From positions 1,054,001-1,118,000 of the forward strand of contig CP046864.1 in the NCBI GenBank assembly GCA_039640495.1: a stretch of DNA of 64,000 bases. The letters run 5' to 3'. This DNA comes from Rhodobacteraceae bacterium IMCC1335 (GTDB lineage Bacteria > Pseudomonadota > Alphaproteobacteria > Rhodobacterales > Rhodobacteraceae). Both the position numbers and the translations under genes were made by a program. The notes below the pieces were generated by a model, which was given only the letters and a program-made list of their open reading frames with translations, searched no databases and had not been told where the DNA came from. Positions 9,271 to 17,733 of this stretch are shown in pieces; position 1 is the stretch's first letter, and each line of letters begins with the position of its first letter.

Positions 9271-9336
9271 AAATTTTTATTTTTATATATCACTTTTTCT
9301 GCTATGGCTTTCCGCGCAGCTTTGAAGGGGATATGC

Positions 9337-10791
9337 ATGTATAGCACGCAGCCAACAGCAAGCCATTTTATTGATGGGCGCTATGTTGACGATATAAGCG
9401 GGGCGCGGTTTGATGTGATTTACCCCGCTTCAGGGGCTGTTATCGCGCAGATATACGCGGGTACGGATCATATTATAGAGCAGGCGCTAAGCGCGGCGCA
9501 GGCCGCGCAGCAAGATTGGGCGGCGCGCTCGGGCACTGAACGGGGGCGCGTATTGCGCCGCGCTGCCGATCTGATCCGCGCCCGCAACCGAGAGCTGTCG
9601 GTTCTAGAAACCCATGATACGGGCAAACCACTTTCGGAAACGCTATATGCGGATGCCACCAGCGGCGCCGATGCGCTTGAATATTTCGGGGGTTTGGCGG
9701 GAAATGTGACTGGAGAGCATATCCAGCTTGGCGAAGATTGGGTCTATACGCGCCGCGAAGCTTTGGGGGTCTGTCTTGGCATTGGTGCCTGGAATTACCC
9801 GACGCAAATTGCCTGCTGGAAAGCTGCGCCAGCCTTGGCCTGCGGCAATGCGATGATTTTCAAACCATCAGAAACCACGCCGCTTTGCGCGCTGAAAATC
9901 GCCGAAATCCTCAGCGAAGCTGGTTTGCCAGATGGCGTGTTCAACGTTGTACAAGGGCAGGGCGATGTTGGCGCGGCGTTGCTGGAGGATTCGCGCATTA
10001 ACAAAGTTTCGCTCACCGGATCGGTCGCCACGGGGCGCAAAGTTTACCAAAGCGCCGCCGCGGATCTGAAGCAGGTGACGCTTGAGCTGGGGGGTAAATC
10101 GCCGCTGATTATCTTTGAAGATGCGGATTTGGACAATGCCGTTGGCGGCGCGATCCTCGCGAATTTCTACTCGTCAGGTCAAATTTGTTCCAACGGCACG
10201 CGGGTGTTTGTGCATAAAACCATCAAAGAGGCGTTTTTGGATCGGTTAAGCGCGCGGCTTGACCGGGCGGTGATCGGCGATCCGCTGGATGAAACCACAA
10301 ATTTTGGTCCGCTGGTCAGTGATCGGCAGATGCAGATTGTTCAGGGGTTCATCGCGCAAGGTATTTCCGAGGGTGCGCGGTTGGTCTGCGGAGGGCAGCG
10401 GCTCGAGCGCCCGGGCTTTTATTTGGCGCCGACCGTGTTTGCAGATGTCAGCGATGAGATGACGATCGCGCGCGAAGAAATATTTGGGCCGGTTCTCAGC
10501 GTTTTGGATTTTGACGATGAGAGGGATGTGGTGGCGCGCGCGAATAAAACCGAATATGGGCTCTCTGCGGGGGTTTTTACCCGTGATATCAGCCGCGCGC
10601 ATCGTGTTATTGGCAAATTGCAGGCGGGCAGTTGCTTTATCAATTCATATAATGATGCCCCCGTCGAGGCGCCTTTTGGCGGCATGAAATTATCCGGTAT
10701 CGGGCGCGAAAACTCGAAAAACGCGATTGAGCATTATTCGCAGTTGAAATCGGTCTATGTTCGTATGGGGGATGTTGATGCACCGTTTTAA
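9337..10791 (+). CDS. betB: Betaine-aldehyde dehydrogenase
   Basis: 484-residue NAD(P)-dependent aldehyde dehydrogenase that oxidises betaine aldehyde to glycine betaine. Visible motifs are the cofactor region [36 protein letters not shown], the catalytic Glu in LELGGKSP (about residue 250) and the catalytic Cys in [14 protein letters not shown] (about 283-286). The C-terminus has the BADH-typical [14 protein letters not shown]. The frame opens at 9304, but ATG 9337 is preferred because GAAGGGG lies five bases before it and the extra residues are unlike the family. betA follows after 36 bases. Confidence 0.95.
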   Translation: MYSTQPTASHFIDGRYVDDISGARFDVIYPASGAVIAQIYAGTDHIIEQALSAAQAAQQDWAARSGTERGRVLRRAADLIRARNRELSVLETHDTGKPLSETLYADATSGADALEYFGGLAGNVTGEHIQLGEDWVYTRREALGVCLGIGAWNYPTQIACWKAAPALACGNAMIFKPSETTPLCALKIAEILSEAGLPDGVFNVVQGQGDVGAALLEDSRINKVSLTGSVATGRKVYQSAAADLKQVTLELGGKSPLIIFEDADLDNAVGGAILANFYSSGQICSNGTRVFVHKTIKEAFLDRLSARLDRAVIGDPLDETTNFGPLVSDRQMQIVQGFIAQGISEGARLVCGGQRLERPGFYLAPTVFADVSDEMTIAREEIFGPVLSVLDFDDERDVVARANKTEYGLSAGVFTRDISRAHRVIGKLQAGSCFINSYNDAPVEAPFGGMKLSGIGRENSKNAIEHYSQLKSVYVRMGDVDAPF

Positions 10792-10827
10792 AGGCGCGGA
10801 TATCGGCATTTATGCGCGCGTCCTGCG

Positions 10828-12504
10828 ATGGCGCGCATGAGCGCGGCAGAAGCCGATTATGTGATTGTCGGGGCTGGCAGCGCGGGCTGCGCCCTTGCCT
10901 ATCGCTTAAGCGAGTCGGGGGCCTCGGTGCTCGTGGTGGAATATGGCGGCAGCGATGCAGGCCCGCTTATTCAAATGCCCGGGGCGCTGAGCTTCCCGAT
11001 GAATATGAAGCGCTATGATTGGGGCTATTGGTCCGAGCCCGAGCCGCATCTGGGCGGGCGGCGGCTTGCCTGCCCGCGCGGCAAGGTGATCGGGGGGTCC
11101 TCTAGCATCAATGGCATGGTGTATGTGCGTGGCCATGCCAAAGATTTCGACGCCTGGGAGGCGATGGGTGCAAGCGGCTGGTCTTACGCGGATGTGCTAC
11201 CCTATTACAAGCGCATGGAATCCTGGGATCCGGCCGGGCATGGCGGCGATGCCAGCTGGCGCGGAAGGGATGGCCCATTGCATGTGACGCGCGGCAAGCG
11301 CGATAACCCCTTGGTGCAGGCTTTTGTGCAGGCGGGCCGGCAGGCCGGCTATCAGCTGACCGACGATTATAACGGCCAGCAGCAAGAGGGCTTTGGCCCG
11401 ATGGAACATACCATTCACAAAGGGGCCCGCTGGTCCGCTGCAAAAGCCTATCTGCGCCCCGCCTTGCAACGAAAAAATTGTAATCTGATCCGCGGCTTGG
11501 CGCAAAAAATCGTGTTTTCTGGACGCCGCGCGGTTGGGGTTGAGCTTTTGGCAGGGGGGGGCTTGAAAACCGTTCGGGCCAAAAAGGAAGTGATTTTAGC
11601 AAGCTCTTCGATCAATTCCCCGAAACTATTGATGCTCTCTGGGATTGGCCCTGCCGCGCATCTGGCTGCCCATGGTATCGAAATAGTGGCGGACCGCCCT
11701 GGCGTTGGCCAAAATCTTCAGGATCACTTGGAGGTCTATATTCAAATGGCCGCGAGCCAACCGGTGAGCCTGTTTAAATATTGGAACGTGTTTGGCAAGG
11801 CGTGGGTTGGGCTGCAATGGGCGCTGACGCGCGGCGGCCCTGGCGCGTCTAATCAATTTGAAAGCGCCGGATTTATTCGTTCAGCCGCGGGGGTTGAATA
11901 TCCTGATTTGCAATTTCATTTTTTGCCCATCGCGGTGCGGTATGATGGCAAGGCGGCCTCTGAGGGGCACGGGTTTCAAGCCCATATAGGCCCAATGCGC
12001 AGCCCGTCTCGTGGGGCGGTTACTTTGCGGTCAGCCAAGCCAGAAGACAGCCCAAAAATCACCTTTAACTATATGTCTACCGAAAAAGATTGGATAGATT
12101 TCCGCCGCGGTATTCGCCTCACGCGAGAGATCTTCGCGCAAGAGGCCTTTCGGCCTTTTGTAAAACATGAAATTCAACCCGGCTTTGAGTTGCAAGCCGA
12201 TGCCCAGATTGACGAATTTATCCGCGCCCATGCCGAAAGCGCCTATCACCCCTGCGGCACCTGTAAAATGGGGGCGGTGGATGATCCTTTGGCCGTGGTC
12301 GATCCGCAAACAAATGTGATTGGTTTTAAGGGGCTGCGCGTGGTTGATAGCAGTATTTTCCCACAAATCACCAATGGCAATTTAAACGGGCCTTCGATTA
12401 TGGTTGGCGAGAAAGCCAGCGATCTTATTTTGGGTAAAACGCCGCTTGCGCGCGCCAATTCACAGCCTTGGTTGGCGCCGGATTGGCAGACCAGCCAGCG
12501 CTGA
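10828..12504 (+). CDS. betA: Choline dehydrogenase
   Basis: 558-residue FAD-dependent GMC oxidoreductase that oxidises choline to betaine aldehyde at the inner membrane. The N-terminus carries the FAD-binding [19 protein letters not shown] motif; GMC signature 1 is seen in [20 protein letters not shown] (about residues 83-102) and signature 2 in [18 protein letters not shown] (about 257-274). The C-terminal active-site His and Asn appear in [10 protein letters not shown] (about 472) and [10 protein letters not shown] (about 515). An internal ATG at 10837 could be the true start; neither has a strong Shine-Dalgarno sequence. It is co-transcribed with betB. Acting after BetC, BetA and BetB complete choline sulfate to glycine betaine. 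Confidence 0.95.
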   Translation: MARMSAAEADYVIVGAGSAGCALAYRLSESGASVLVVEYGGSDAGPLIQMPGALSFPMNMKRYDWGYWSEPEPHLGGRRLACPRGKVIGGSSSINGMVYVRGHAKDFDAWEAMGASGWSYADVLPYYKRMESWDPAGHGGDASWRGRDGPLHVTRGKRDNPLVQAFVQAGRQAGYQLTDDYNGQQQEGFGPMEHTIHKGARWSAAKAYLRPALQRKNCNLIRGLAQKIVFSGRRAVGVELLAGGGLKTVRAKKEVILASSSINSPKLLMLSGIGPAAHLAAHGIEIVADRPGVGQNLQDHLEVYIQMAASQPVSLFKYWNVFGKAWVGLQWALTRGGPGASNQFESAGFIRSAAGVEYPDLQFHFLPIAVRYDGKAASEGHGFQAHIGPMRSPSRGAVTLRSAKPEDSPKITFNYMSTEKDWIDFRRGIRLTREIFAQEAFRPFVKHEIQPGFELQADAQIDEFIRAHAESAYHPCGTCKMGAVDDPLAVVDPQTNVIGFKGLRVVDSSIFPQITNGNLNGPSIMVGEKASDLILGKTPLARANSQPWLAPDWQTSQR

Positions 12505-12541
12505 AGGTGCGGGCAATAAACGGCGCGGCGATTTTAAGCGA

Positions 12542-13942
12542 TCACTGGATGGAATAGGGAAGGTTCTCGCGCAGATCATGATCAATGCTAAGCTCTTTAT
12601 CTAACGGGGGCAGGGCGCGTTGGTGGCAGGCGCGCCGATCACAGACCCGGCAAGAAACGCCAATCGGTTCATAAGCATGCGGGGTGTCAACGTCCATTCC
12701 ATCGGCATAGACCATAGTCGCGGCATGTTTTACTTCGCAGCCCAGTGCGATCGCATAGCGATGCGCCGGAGCCCCAAACGCGCCACCGGTTTTTGACACA
12801 TCATGCGCAAGCGAAATGTAACGCGCCCCATCTGGCGTTTCGGCCAATTGCCGTAAAAACCGCCCCGGAGTTTCAAAGGCGCGATGCACATTCCACAACG
12901 GGCACGCGCCGCCAAAGCGCGCAAATTGCAGCCGCGTGGCAGAGTGGCGCTTGGTGATGTTGCCTGCTTGGTCGACGCGCACAAAGAAGAAAGGAATACC
13001 TTTCGCGCCGGGCCTCTGCAGCGTTGAGAGCCGATGCGCAACTTGTTCTAAGGATGCTCCAAAACGGCGTGCCAATCTTTCCAGATCATGGCGTTCGTCT
13101 TGGGCCGCCTGTAAAAATATTCTGTAGGGCATCATCACCGCCCCGGCGAAATAATTGGCCAGGCCGAGTTTCGCAATATCGCGGGCTTGAGGCGATTGAA
13201 ATCTCGCCAAATCCAATGTGGCCTCGAGCAAGGGCTCTTCTGTGATCAGGGCAAATTGCAGGCAGAGTTGAAAAATTTGCGTTGGTGGGCTGGCATGGGC
13301 GCTCAAGCTCAGCCGGTTTTGGGTCTTATCATAGTGCCGCAAGGGGGTTTGGTCGCTTAATTCCACGCGTATTCCTAAGCCTGCAAGCGCCTCTTCAACG
13401 TTTCCGCGCAGCCAGTTTGGCCCTTGCCACCCATTCGCGAAGCTTTCGGCCGCCCTATCAACCGCGTCCAGGTAATTGTCGCAATAATGAAAGAAATCAC
13501 GCACCTCTTCCCAAGGGTTGGGCTGCATATGCCCATCTTGCCAGCCCAAGGCTTCATCAAATGACATCATGCGTTCTTGGGTGTTTTTATAGGCGCGGTG
13601 CAGATCCAGAAATGCGCGGCTAAAGGCCGGGGCATTAAACGCCACCAGCCGCAGATCGCCAAGCGAGGGTTGTGCTTCGCTAAAAACCGGATCCACCAGA
13701 ACTTCGCGCAAATCGCTGACAAGGCGCTCGCTTTCTCCGCTTGATAATTCAGTGATGTCAAAGCCGAATTCCTGGGCCAATGCCAAGAGAATAGAACTGG
13801 AGACCGGCCGGTTGTTGTTTTCAATCTGATTCAAATAGGGCAACGATACGCCCAGACGCGCGGCAAATTCCTTTTGCGTCAGACTCAGTTTACGGCGCAG
13901 ATCGCGCAGCTTGGCGCCGGCATAGAGCTTTTGAACGGCCAT
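12542..13942 (-). CDS. pccR: PccR-like short-chain fatty acyl-CoA regulator (ScfR family)
   Basis: 466-residue regulator. An N-terminal XRE helix-turn-helix (about 6-62; FAARLGVSLPYLNQIENN) is followed by an IrrE/ImmA-like middle part and a C-terminal DUF2083 domain with a Cys-rich tail (GVSCRVCDRRACHQRALP). This is the ScfR layout. In Rhodobacter sphaeroides the ScfR member PccR activates propionyl-CoA assimilation, and here the gene lies beside pccB, pccA and methylmalonyl-CoA mutase. No HExxH protease motif is evident, so a sensor role is likelier than a protease. ATG 13942, with GGGGTGA before it, is preferred over the TTG at 13960. TTTGCAAA at 13954-13961 is just upstream and may be an autoregulatory site. 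Confidence 0.85.
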   Translation of the reverse strand: MAVQKLYAGAKLRDLRRKLSLTQKEFAARLGVSLPYLNQIENNNRPVSSSILLALAQEFGFDITELSSGESERLVSDLREVLVDPVFSEAQPSLGDLRLVAFNAPAFSRAFLDLHRAYKNTQERMMSFDEALGWQDGHMQPNPWEEVRDFFHYCDNYLDAVDRAAESFANGWQGPNWLRGNVEEALAGLGIRVELSDQTPLRHYDKTQNRLSLSAHASPPTQIFQLCLQFALITEEPLLEATLDLARFQSPQARDIAKLGLANYFAGAVMMPYRIFLQAAQDERHDLERLARRFGASLEQVAHRLSTLQRPGAKGIPFFFVRVDQAGNITKRHSATRLQFARFGGACPLWNVHRAFETPGRFLRQLAETPDGARYISLAHDVSKTGGAFGAPAHRYAIALGCEVKHAATMVYADGMDVDTPHAYEPIGVSCRVCDRRACHQRALPPLDKELSIDHDLRENLPYSIQ

Positions 13943-13953
13943 TGTCACCCCGA

Positions 13954-13961
13954 TTTGCAAA
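13954..13961. promoter_or_regulatory. TTTGCAAA element in front of pccR
   Basis: A single perfect TTTGCAAA lies 12-19 bases upstream of the pccR start codon. From memory, the reported PccR binding motif is two TTTGCAAA elements four bases apart. The second element is not conserved here (CTAAAATG at 13966-13973), so autoregulation is only suggested. Confidence 0.35.
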
Positions 13962-14005
13962 TTTTCTAAAATGATCTGCTAAGCTTGCTAATTATGCTAG
14001 AGGCG

Positions 14006-15223
14006 TCAAGAGGCTTGAATGCTGCGATGGCGTTTTTTGACATAAATCATGCAGATCACCCCTGCGGCAACCGAGCTCCACATCAGCCAAAGCAGGGGCG
14101 TGGCGCCGCTGGTTGGCGTTAAAACGGCGCCAGCAAGGGCGGATAAGGCCGCCCCGCCCGCAATCATAATGGCGCTGCCAAGCCCTGAGGCAGCCCCGGC
14201 AAGATCTGGGCGTATAGCCAGCATTCCGGCCGTGGCGTTGGGAATACTTAACCCATTGCCAAACCCGACAAAGGTCATGAAGCCAAAAAAGCTGATCGCT
14301 GATCCCATACCGTTGTAGAATACAGCCAAAGAGGCTGTGAGGCCGAATAAGTTCAAGGCGAGCCCCCAAAAGATCATCGCATCCAGTCCAATCCGAGACG
14401 AAAACCGCCCGGTGAAAAAGTTTCCTAAAAAATATCCCGCTGCCGGTGCGCCGAAGAACAACCCTAGCGCCTCTGGGCTTAAGCTGAATATTTCAGAGCC
14501 AACAAAAGGGGCCCCGCCCAGATAGGCGAAGAAGGCGCCGGACCCCAATGCTGAAGTGAAGCAATATCCCCAAAACCGTTTTGAATGCAAAAGATCGGGG
14601 TAGAGCGCAAAATGTGCTTGGAATTTCACATCTGTCGTTGGCGCGGTTTCGCCAAGGTCAAAAAAGCAATTGAGCCAAAGCGCCACCCCCAGCAGGCTCA
14701 GAATCCAAAAATTGGCGCGCCAGCCAAAATAGGCATCAATCACCCCGCCCAAAGCCGGCCCGAACATCGGCACCAGCGCCATGCCCATCATGATATAGGC
14801 GATCCGAGAGCCCGAATTTGCGGTATCGGTGGTGTCGCGCACGATGGCGCGCGAGATCACAAAAACGCTTGCGATGACAGATTGGATTGCGCGCAAAATC
14901 AAAAATGACTCGGTGCTTTGACAAAAAGTAATGGCGATGCTGACCGCGGTGAACAGGGCAATCGACCAAAGCGTCACTTGACGGCGCCCCTGCATATCCG
15001 AGAGCGGCCCTGAGAATAACTGAACCAGTGCGCTGACCGCCAGATACACGCTCACCGACAGCCCTAAAATGGCGGCGCTGGTGTCAAATTCATCCGCCAT
15101 GCGCGGGAGGCTTGGTAAAAAAATATTCATCGCCAGCGCTGAAATGCTGACCATCATAATCAGCGTGACCATATGCGGCTGGGTTTGGCGGTTAAGAAAC
15201 TGGGCCTTGGGACTTTCGATCAT
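14006..15223 (-). CDS. Bcr/CflA-family MFS efflux transporter
   Basis: 405-residue inner-membrane protein with 12 hydrophobic segments. The Bcr/CflA features are TLIMMVSISALAMNIFLPSLPRMA at the N-terminus, the loop-2 motif GPLSDMQGRRQV (about 74-85), and the antiporter motif region GMALVPMFGPALGGVIDAYFGW in helix 5. The family exports drugs such as bicyclomycin as well as metabolites. It lies between pccR and pccB, is read away from pccB, and shares with pccB the divergent region that carries the TTTGCAAA-like array. It may therefore belong to the PccR regulon, for instance to relieve build-up of an organic acid; that role is inference. GTTAAGGAG precedes the start. Confidence 0.88.
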   Translation of the reverse strand: MIESPKAQFLNRQTQPHMVTLIMMVSISALAMNIFLPSLPRMADEFDTSAAILGLSVSVYLAVSALVQLFSGPLSDMQGRRQVTLWSIALFTAVSIAITFCQSTESFLILRAIQSVIASVFVISRAIVRDTTDTANSGSRIAYIMMGMALVPMFGPALGGVIDAYFGWRANFWILSLLGVALWLNCFFDLGETAPTTDVKFQAHFALYPDLLHSKRFWGYCFTSALGSGAFFAYLGGAPFVGSEIFSLSPEALGLFFGAPAAGYFLGNFFTGRFSSRIGLDAMIFWGLALNLFGLTASLAVFYNGMGSAISFFGFMTFVGFGNGLSIPNATAGMLAIRPDLAGAASGLGSAIMIAGGAALSALAGAVLTPTSGATPLLWLMWSSVAAGVICMIYVKKRHRSIQAS

Positions 15224-15286
15224 ATACGCTCCTTAACCATCCAGAAAAAGGTGGATGGGGTTATCTGTTTGTTGGATCAGATAAAG

Positions 15287-15342
15287 TTAGCAAATTTACA
15301 AATTAGCAATTTAATACGTAGAATTATTTGCAAATTTGCATA
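15287..15342. promoter_or_regulatory. Phased array of TTTGCAAA-like elements, candidate PccR operator
   Basis: Three consecutive 8-base units, TTAGCAAA (15287), TTTACAAA (15295) and TTAGCAAT (15303), are followed after exactly 16 bases by TTTGCAAA (15327) and TTTGCATA (15335). All five lie in the same 8-base register. The array is in the divergent region between the Bcr/CflA gene and pccB, 64-119 bases before the pccB start. TTTGCAAA is the element I recall as half of the PccR motif, so this is the likely control site for pccB and possibly for the efflux gene. Confidence 0.6.
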
Positions 15343-15405
15343 AATCTTCTTTGCGTTACACCGCAATCAGTATAGCAGAAGCGGCAGATTGCCGAAGGAG
15401 TCAAG

Positions 15406-16938
15406 ATGAAAGATATTTTGCAACAACTTGAGCAGCGTCGCGACGTTGCCCGCCAAGGTGGCGGCAGCAAGCGCATAGAGGCGCAGCATGCCAAGGGTAA
15501 GTTAACCGCGCGCGAGCGGGTTGAGCTGCTGTTGGATGAAGATAGTTTCGAAGAGTTTGACATGTTTGTTGCGCATCGCTGCACTGATTTTGGCATGGAA
15601 AAACAGCGCCCGCCCGGCGATGGTGTGATCACCGGTTGGGGCACGATTAATGGCCGAATGGTTTATGTTTTCTCGCAGGATTTCACCGTATTCGGGGGCT
15701 CGCTCTCTGAGACGCATGCGCAAAAAATTTGTAAAATCATGGATATGGCGTTGCAAAATGGCGCGCCGGTGATTGGCATAAACGATTCTGGCGGAGCGCG
15801 TATCCAAGAAGGGGTTGCCTCGCTTGCAGGATATGCCGAAGTGTTTCAGCGCAATATTCTGGCCTCTGGCGTGGTACCGCAAATCAGCTTGATCATGGGG
15901 CCTTGCGCTGGCGGCGCGGTTTATTCCCCTGCCATGACCGATTTCATTTTGATGGTCAAAGATAGCTCTTATATGTTCGTCACGGGGCCCGATGTGGTCA
16001 AAACGGTGACCAATGAGGTGGTCACGGCCGAAGAATTGGGCGGCGCCGCGACGCATACCAAGAAGTCATCTGTTGCGGATGCAGCGTATGAGAATGATAT
16101 CGTTGCGTTGAGCGAGGCCCGTCGTTTGGTTGATTTTCTGCCTTTGAATAACCGTGAAAAGCCGCCCATACGCCCGTTTTTTGATGAGCCGGGCCGCATT
16201 GAGGCGTCATTGGATACTTTGATCCCCGATAATCCCAACACCCCTTATGATATGAAGGAATTGGTTTTAAAAATCGCCGATGAGGGTGATTTTTTTGAAA
16301 TCCAGGAAGATTTTGCAAAGAACATTTTAACTGGGTTTATTCGGTTAGAGGGGCAAAGCGTCGGCATCGTGGCGAACCAACCCATGGTGCTTGCAGGATG
16401 TCTTGATATTGACAGTTCGCGCAAAGCGGCCCGGTTCGTGCGGTTTTGCGATGCGTTTGAAATTCCAATTTTGACGCTGGTGGATGTACCGGGGTTTCTG
16501 CCCGGCACCTCACAAGAATATGGTGGGGTGATCAAGCATGGTGCAAAATTGCTCTTTGCTTATGGCGAAGCCACGGTGCCAAAAGTAACCGTGATCACCC
16601 GCAAAGCTTATGGCGGAGCCTATGATGTGATGTCCTCAAAACATTTACGGGGTGATTTTAACTATGCTTGGCCCACCGCCGAGATTGCGGTGATGGGGGC
16701 CAAGGGCGCAACCGAGATTATTCATCGCGCCGATCTGGGCGATGCAGATAAAATCGCGCAACATACAGCCGATTACGAAGACCGGTTTGCCAATCCGTTC
16801 GTGGCCGCAGAGTTGGGCTTTATCGATGAGGTTATTCAGCCCAAATCAACCCGCAAACGGGTCTCGCGGGCTTTTGCATCCCTGCGCGGTAAGCAGCTGA
16901 AAAACCCATGGAAAAAGCACGATAATATACCGTTATAA
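15406..16938 (+). CDS. pccB: Propionyl-CoA carboxylase beta subunit
   Basis: 510-residue carboxyltransferase subunit that moves the carboxyl group from biotin to propionyl-CoA, giving (S)-methylmalonyl-CoA. Both crotonase-like halves are complete: the acyl-CoA site with [11 protein letters not shown] (about 126-136) and [16 protein letters not shown] (about 165-180), and the carboxybiotin site with [16 protein letters not shown] (about 360-375) and the [17 protein letters not shown] segment. Length is standard. GAAGGAG lies just before the ATG. It heads a four-gene unit with two small unknown genes and pccA, and its upstream region holds a probable PccR-binding array. Confidence 0.97.
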   Translation: MKDILQQLEQRRDVARQGGGSKRIEAQHAKGKLTARERVELLLDEDSFEEFDMFVAHRCTDFGMEKQRPPGDGVITGWGTINGRMVYVFSQDFTVFGGSLSETHAQKICKIMDMALQNGAPVIGINDSGGARIQEGVASLAGYAEVFQRNILASGVVPQISLIMGPCAGGAVYSPAMTDFILMVKDSSYMFVTGPDVVKTVTNEVVTAEELGGAATHTKKSSVADAAYENDIVALSEARRLVDFLPLNNREKPPIRPFFDEPGRIEASLDTLIPDNPNTPYDMKELVLKIADEGDFFEIQEDFAKNILTGFIRLEGQSVGIVANQPMVLAGCLDIDSSRKAARFVRFCDAFEIPILTLVDVPGFLPGTSQEYGGVIKHGAKLLFAYGEATVPKVTVITRKAYGGAYDVMSSKHLRGDFNYAWPTAEIAVMGAKGATEIIHRADLGDADKIAQHTADYEDRFANPFVAAELGFIDEVIQPKSTRKRVSRAFASLRGKQLKNPWKKHDNIPL

Positions 16939-16979
16939 AAGGGTTTTGCTTTGATTTTAACTAGTGATGTGAGCTGAGC

Positions 16980-17375
16980 ATGCAACAGAAAACCATCAAA
17001 CGCGGCAATTGGTTCGAAATCTATGATGGGCCATGTTTTACATTGGCGCGCCGGCTCCCAGTGCGGTTTGACATCAGCCGCGAGGTTGTGATGCCCCTGA
17101 TGTCTGCGCCGCGTTTGGCGCACCAAATTCGCCAAGATATTTGGCGCAAACTGCAATCGATTAGGGGGTTTTTTCCGGTGGTTGAAATCACCCATCGCGG
17201 AGCGCATTTACACATACGGGCCGGGGGCGAGTTGACATGCCCAGCGCCATTTGAGCGCTCTGGCGAGCGGATCTTTGATGTCTTGAGCAATCGAAATAAC
17301 CAGCGGCGCTGGGCGGGTTTTGCCGCAGCGCGCCACCCCAGGGGCCATAAGCAGAAGGCACTCCCATCATGCTAA
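16980..17375 (+). CDS. Uncharacterised protein between pccB and pccA
   Basis: 131-residue, strongly basic soluble protein with no signal peptide or membrane segment and no motif I recognise. The middle part (about residues 20-70) alternates hydrophobic and polar residues, such as CFTLARRLPVRFDIS and SIRGFFPVVEITHRG, suggesting beta strands. The C-terminal 30 residues are very basic (RRWAGFAAARHPRGHKQK). It starts 41 bases after pccB and its stop overlaps the start of the next small gene by seven bases, so it is part of the pcc operon. A role connected with the carboxylase or its mRNA is possible but unsupported by any recognised domain. Confidence 0.7.
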   Translation: MQQKTIKRGNWFEIYDGPCFTLARRLPVRFDISREVVMPLMSAPRLAHQIRQDIWRKLQSIRGFFPVVEITHRGAHLHIRAGGELTCPAPFERSGERIFDVLSNRNNQRRWAGFAAARHPRGHKQKALPSC

Positions 17376-17719
17376 AACATCGTGGCTTTCCGGGGCGTTT
17401 GCCGGGTACAGATTTTCAATTTACCATTCGTCGGCCCAACCCCAAAGGCGTAACACCTTTGAAACGCCTTGAGCGCTTTAAAGACCGTCGCCCCCCGGAT
17501 CGGCGGGCCGATACGGGCTTTGTACGCGCGCTTCTTGAACATTTTTGGGATCAGCCCTTTGAGCGGGGAAATCTGGATGCAGGGCGGCTCAATTGGTTGT
17601 TTGAGCGCGAAGTGAAACCCTATGATGATCCCTTTGATCCAGCCTGTTATGAGGCCAAGCTGATCCTTGATTTGAATTTGATCCACGCCAATTTCGCTGA
17701 TGCGTTTGATCCAGAATAA
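17369..17719 (+). CDS. Second uncharacterised protein between pccB and pccA
   Basis: 116-residue soluble protein rich in Arg, Asp, Phe and Pro. The N-terminal half is basic (RRPNPKGVTPLKRLERFKDRR) and the C-terminal half acidic (REVKPYDDPFDPACYEAKL, ANFADAFDPE). No known domain is recognised. It begins inside the end of the previous gene and ends 14 bases before pccA, so it is translated from the pcc transcript. The position between the two carboxylase subunits suggests an accessory of the enzyme, such as a folding, biotinylation or stability factor; this is inference. Confidence 0.7.
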   Translation: MLKHRGFPGRLPGTDFQFTIRRPNPKGVTPLKRLERFKDRRPPDRRADTGFVRALLEHFWDQPFERGNLDAGRLNWLFEREVKPYDDPFDPACYEAKLILDLNLIHANFADAFDPE

Positions 17720-17733
17720 AAAGGACTATTTCG

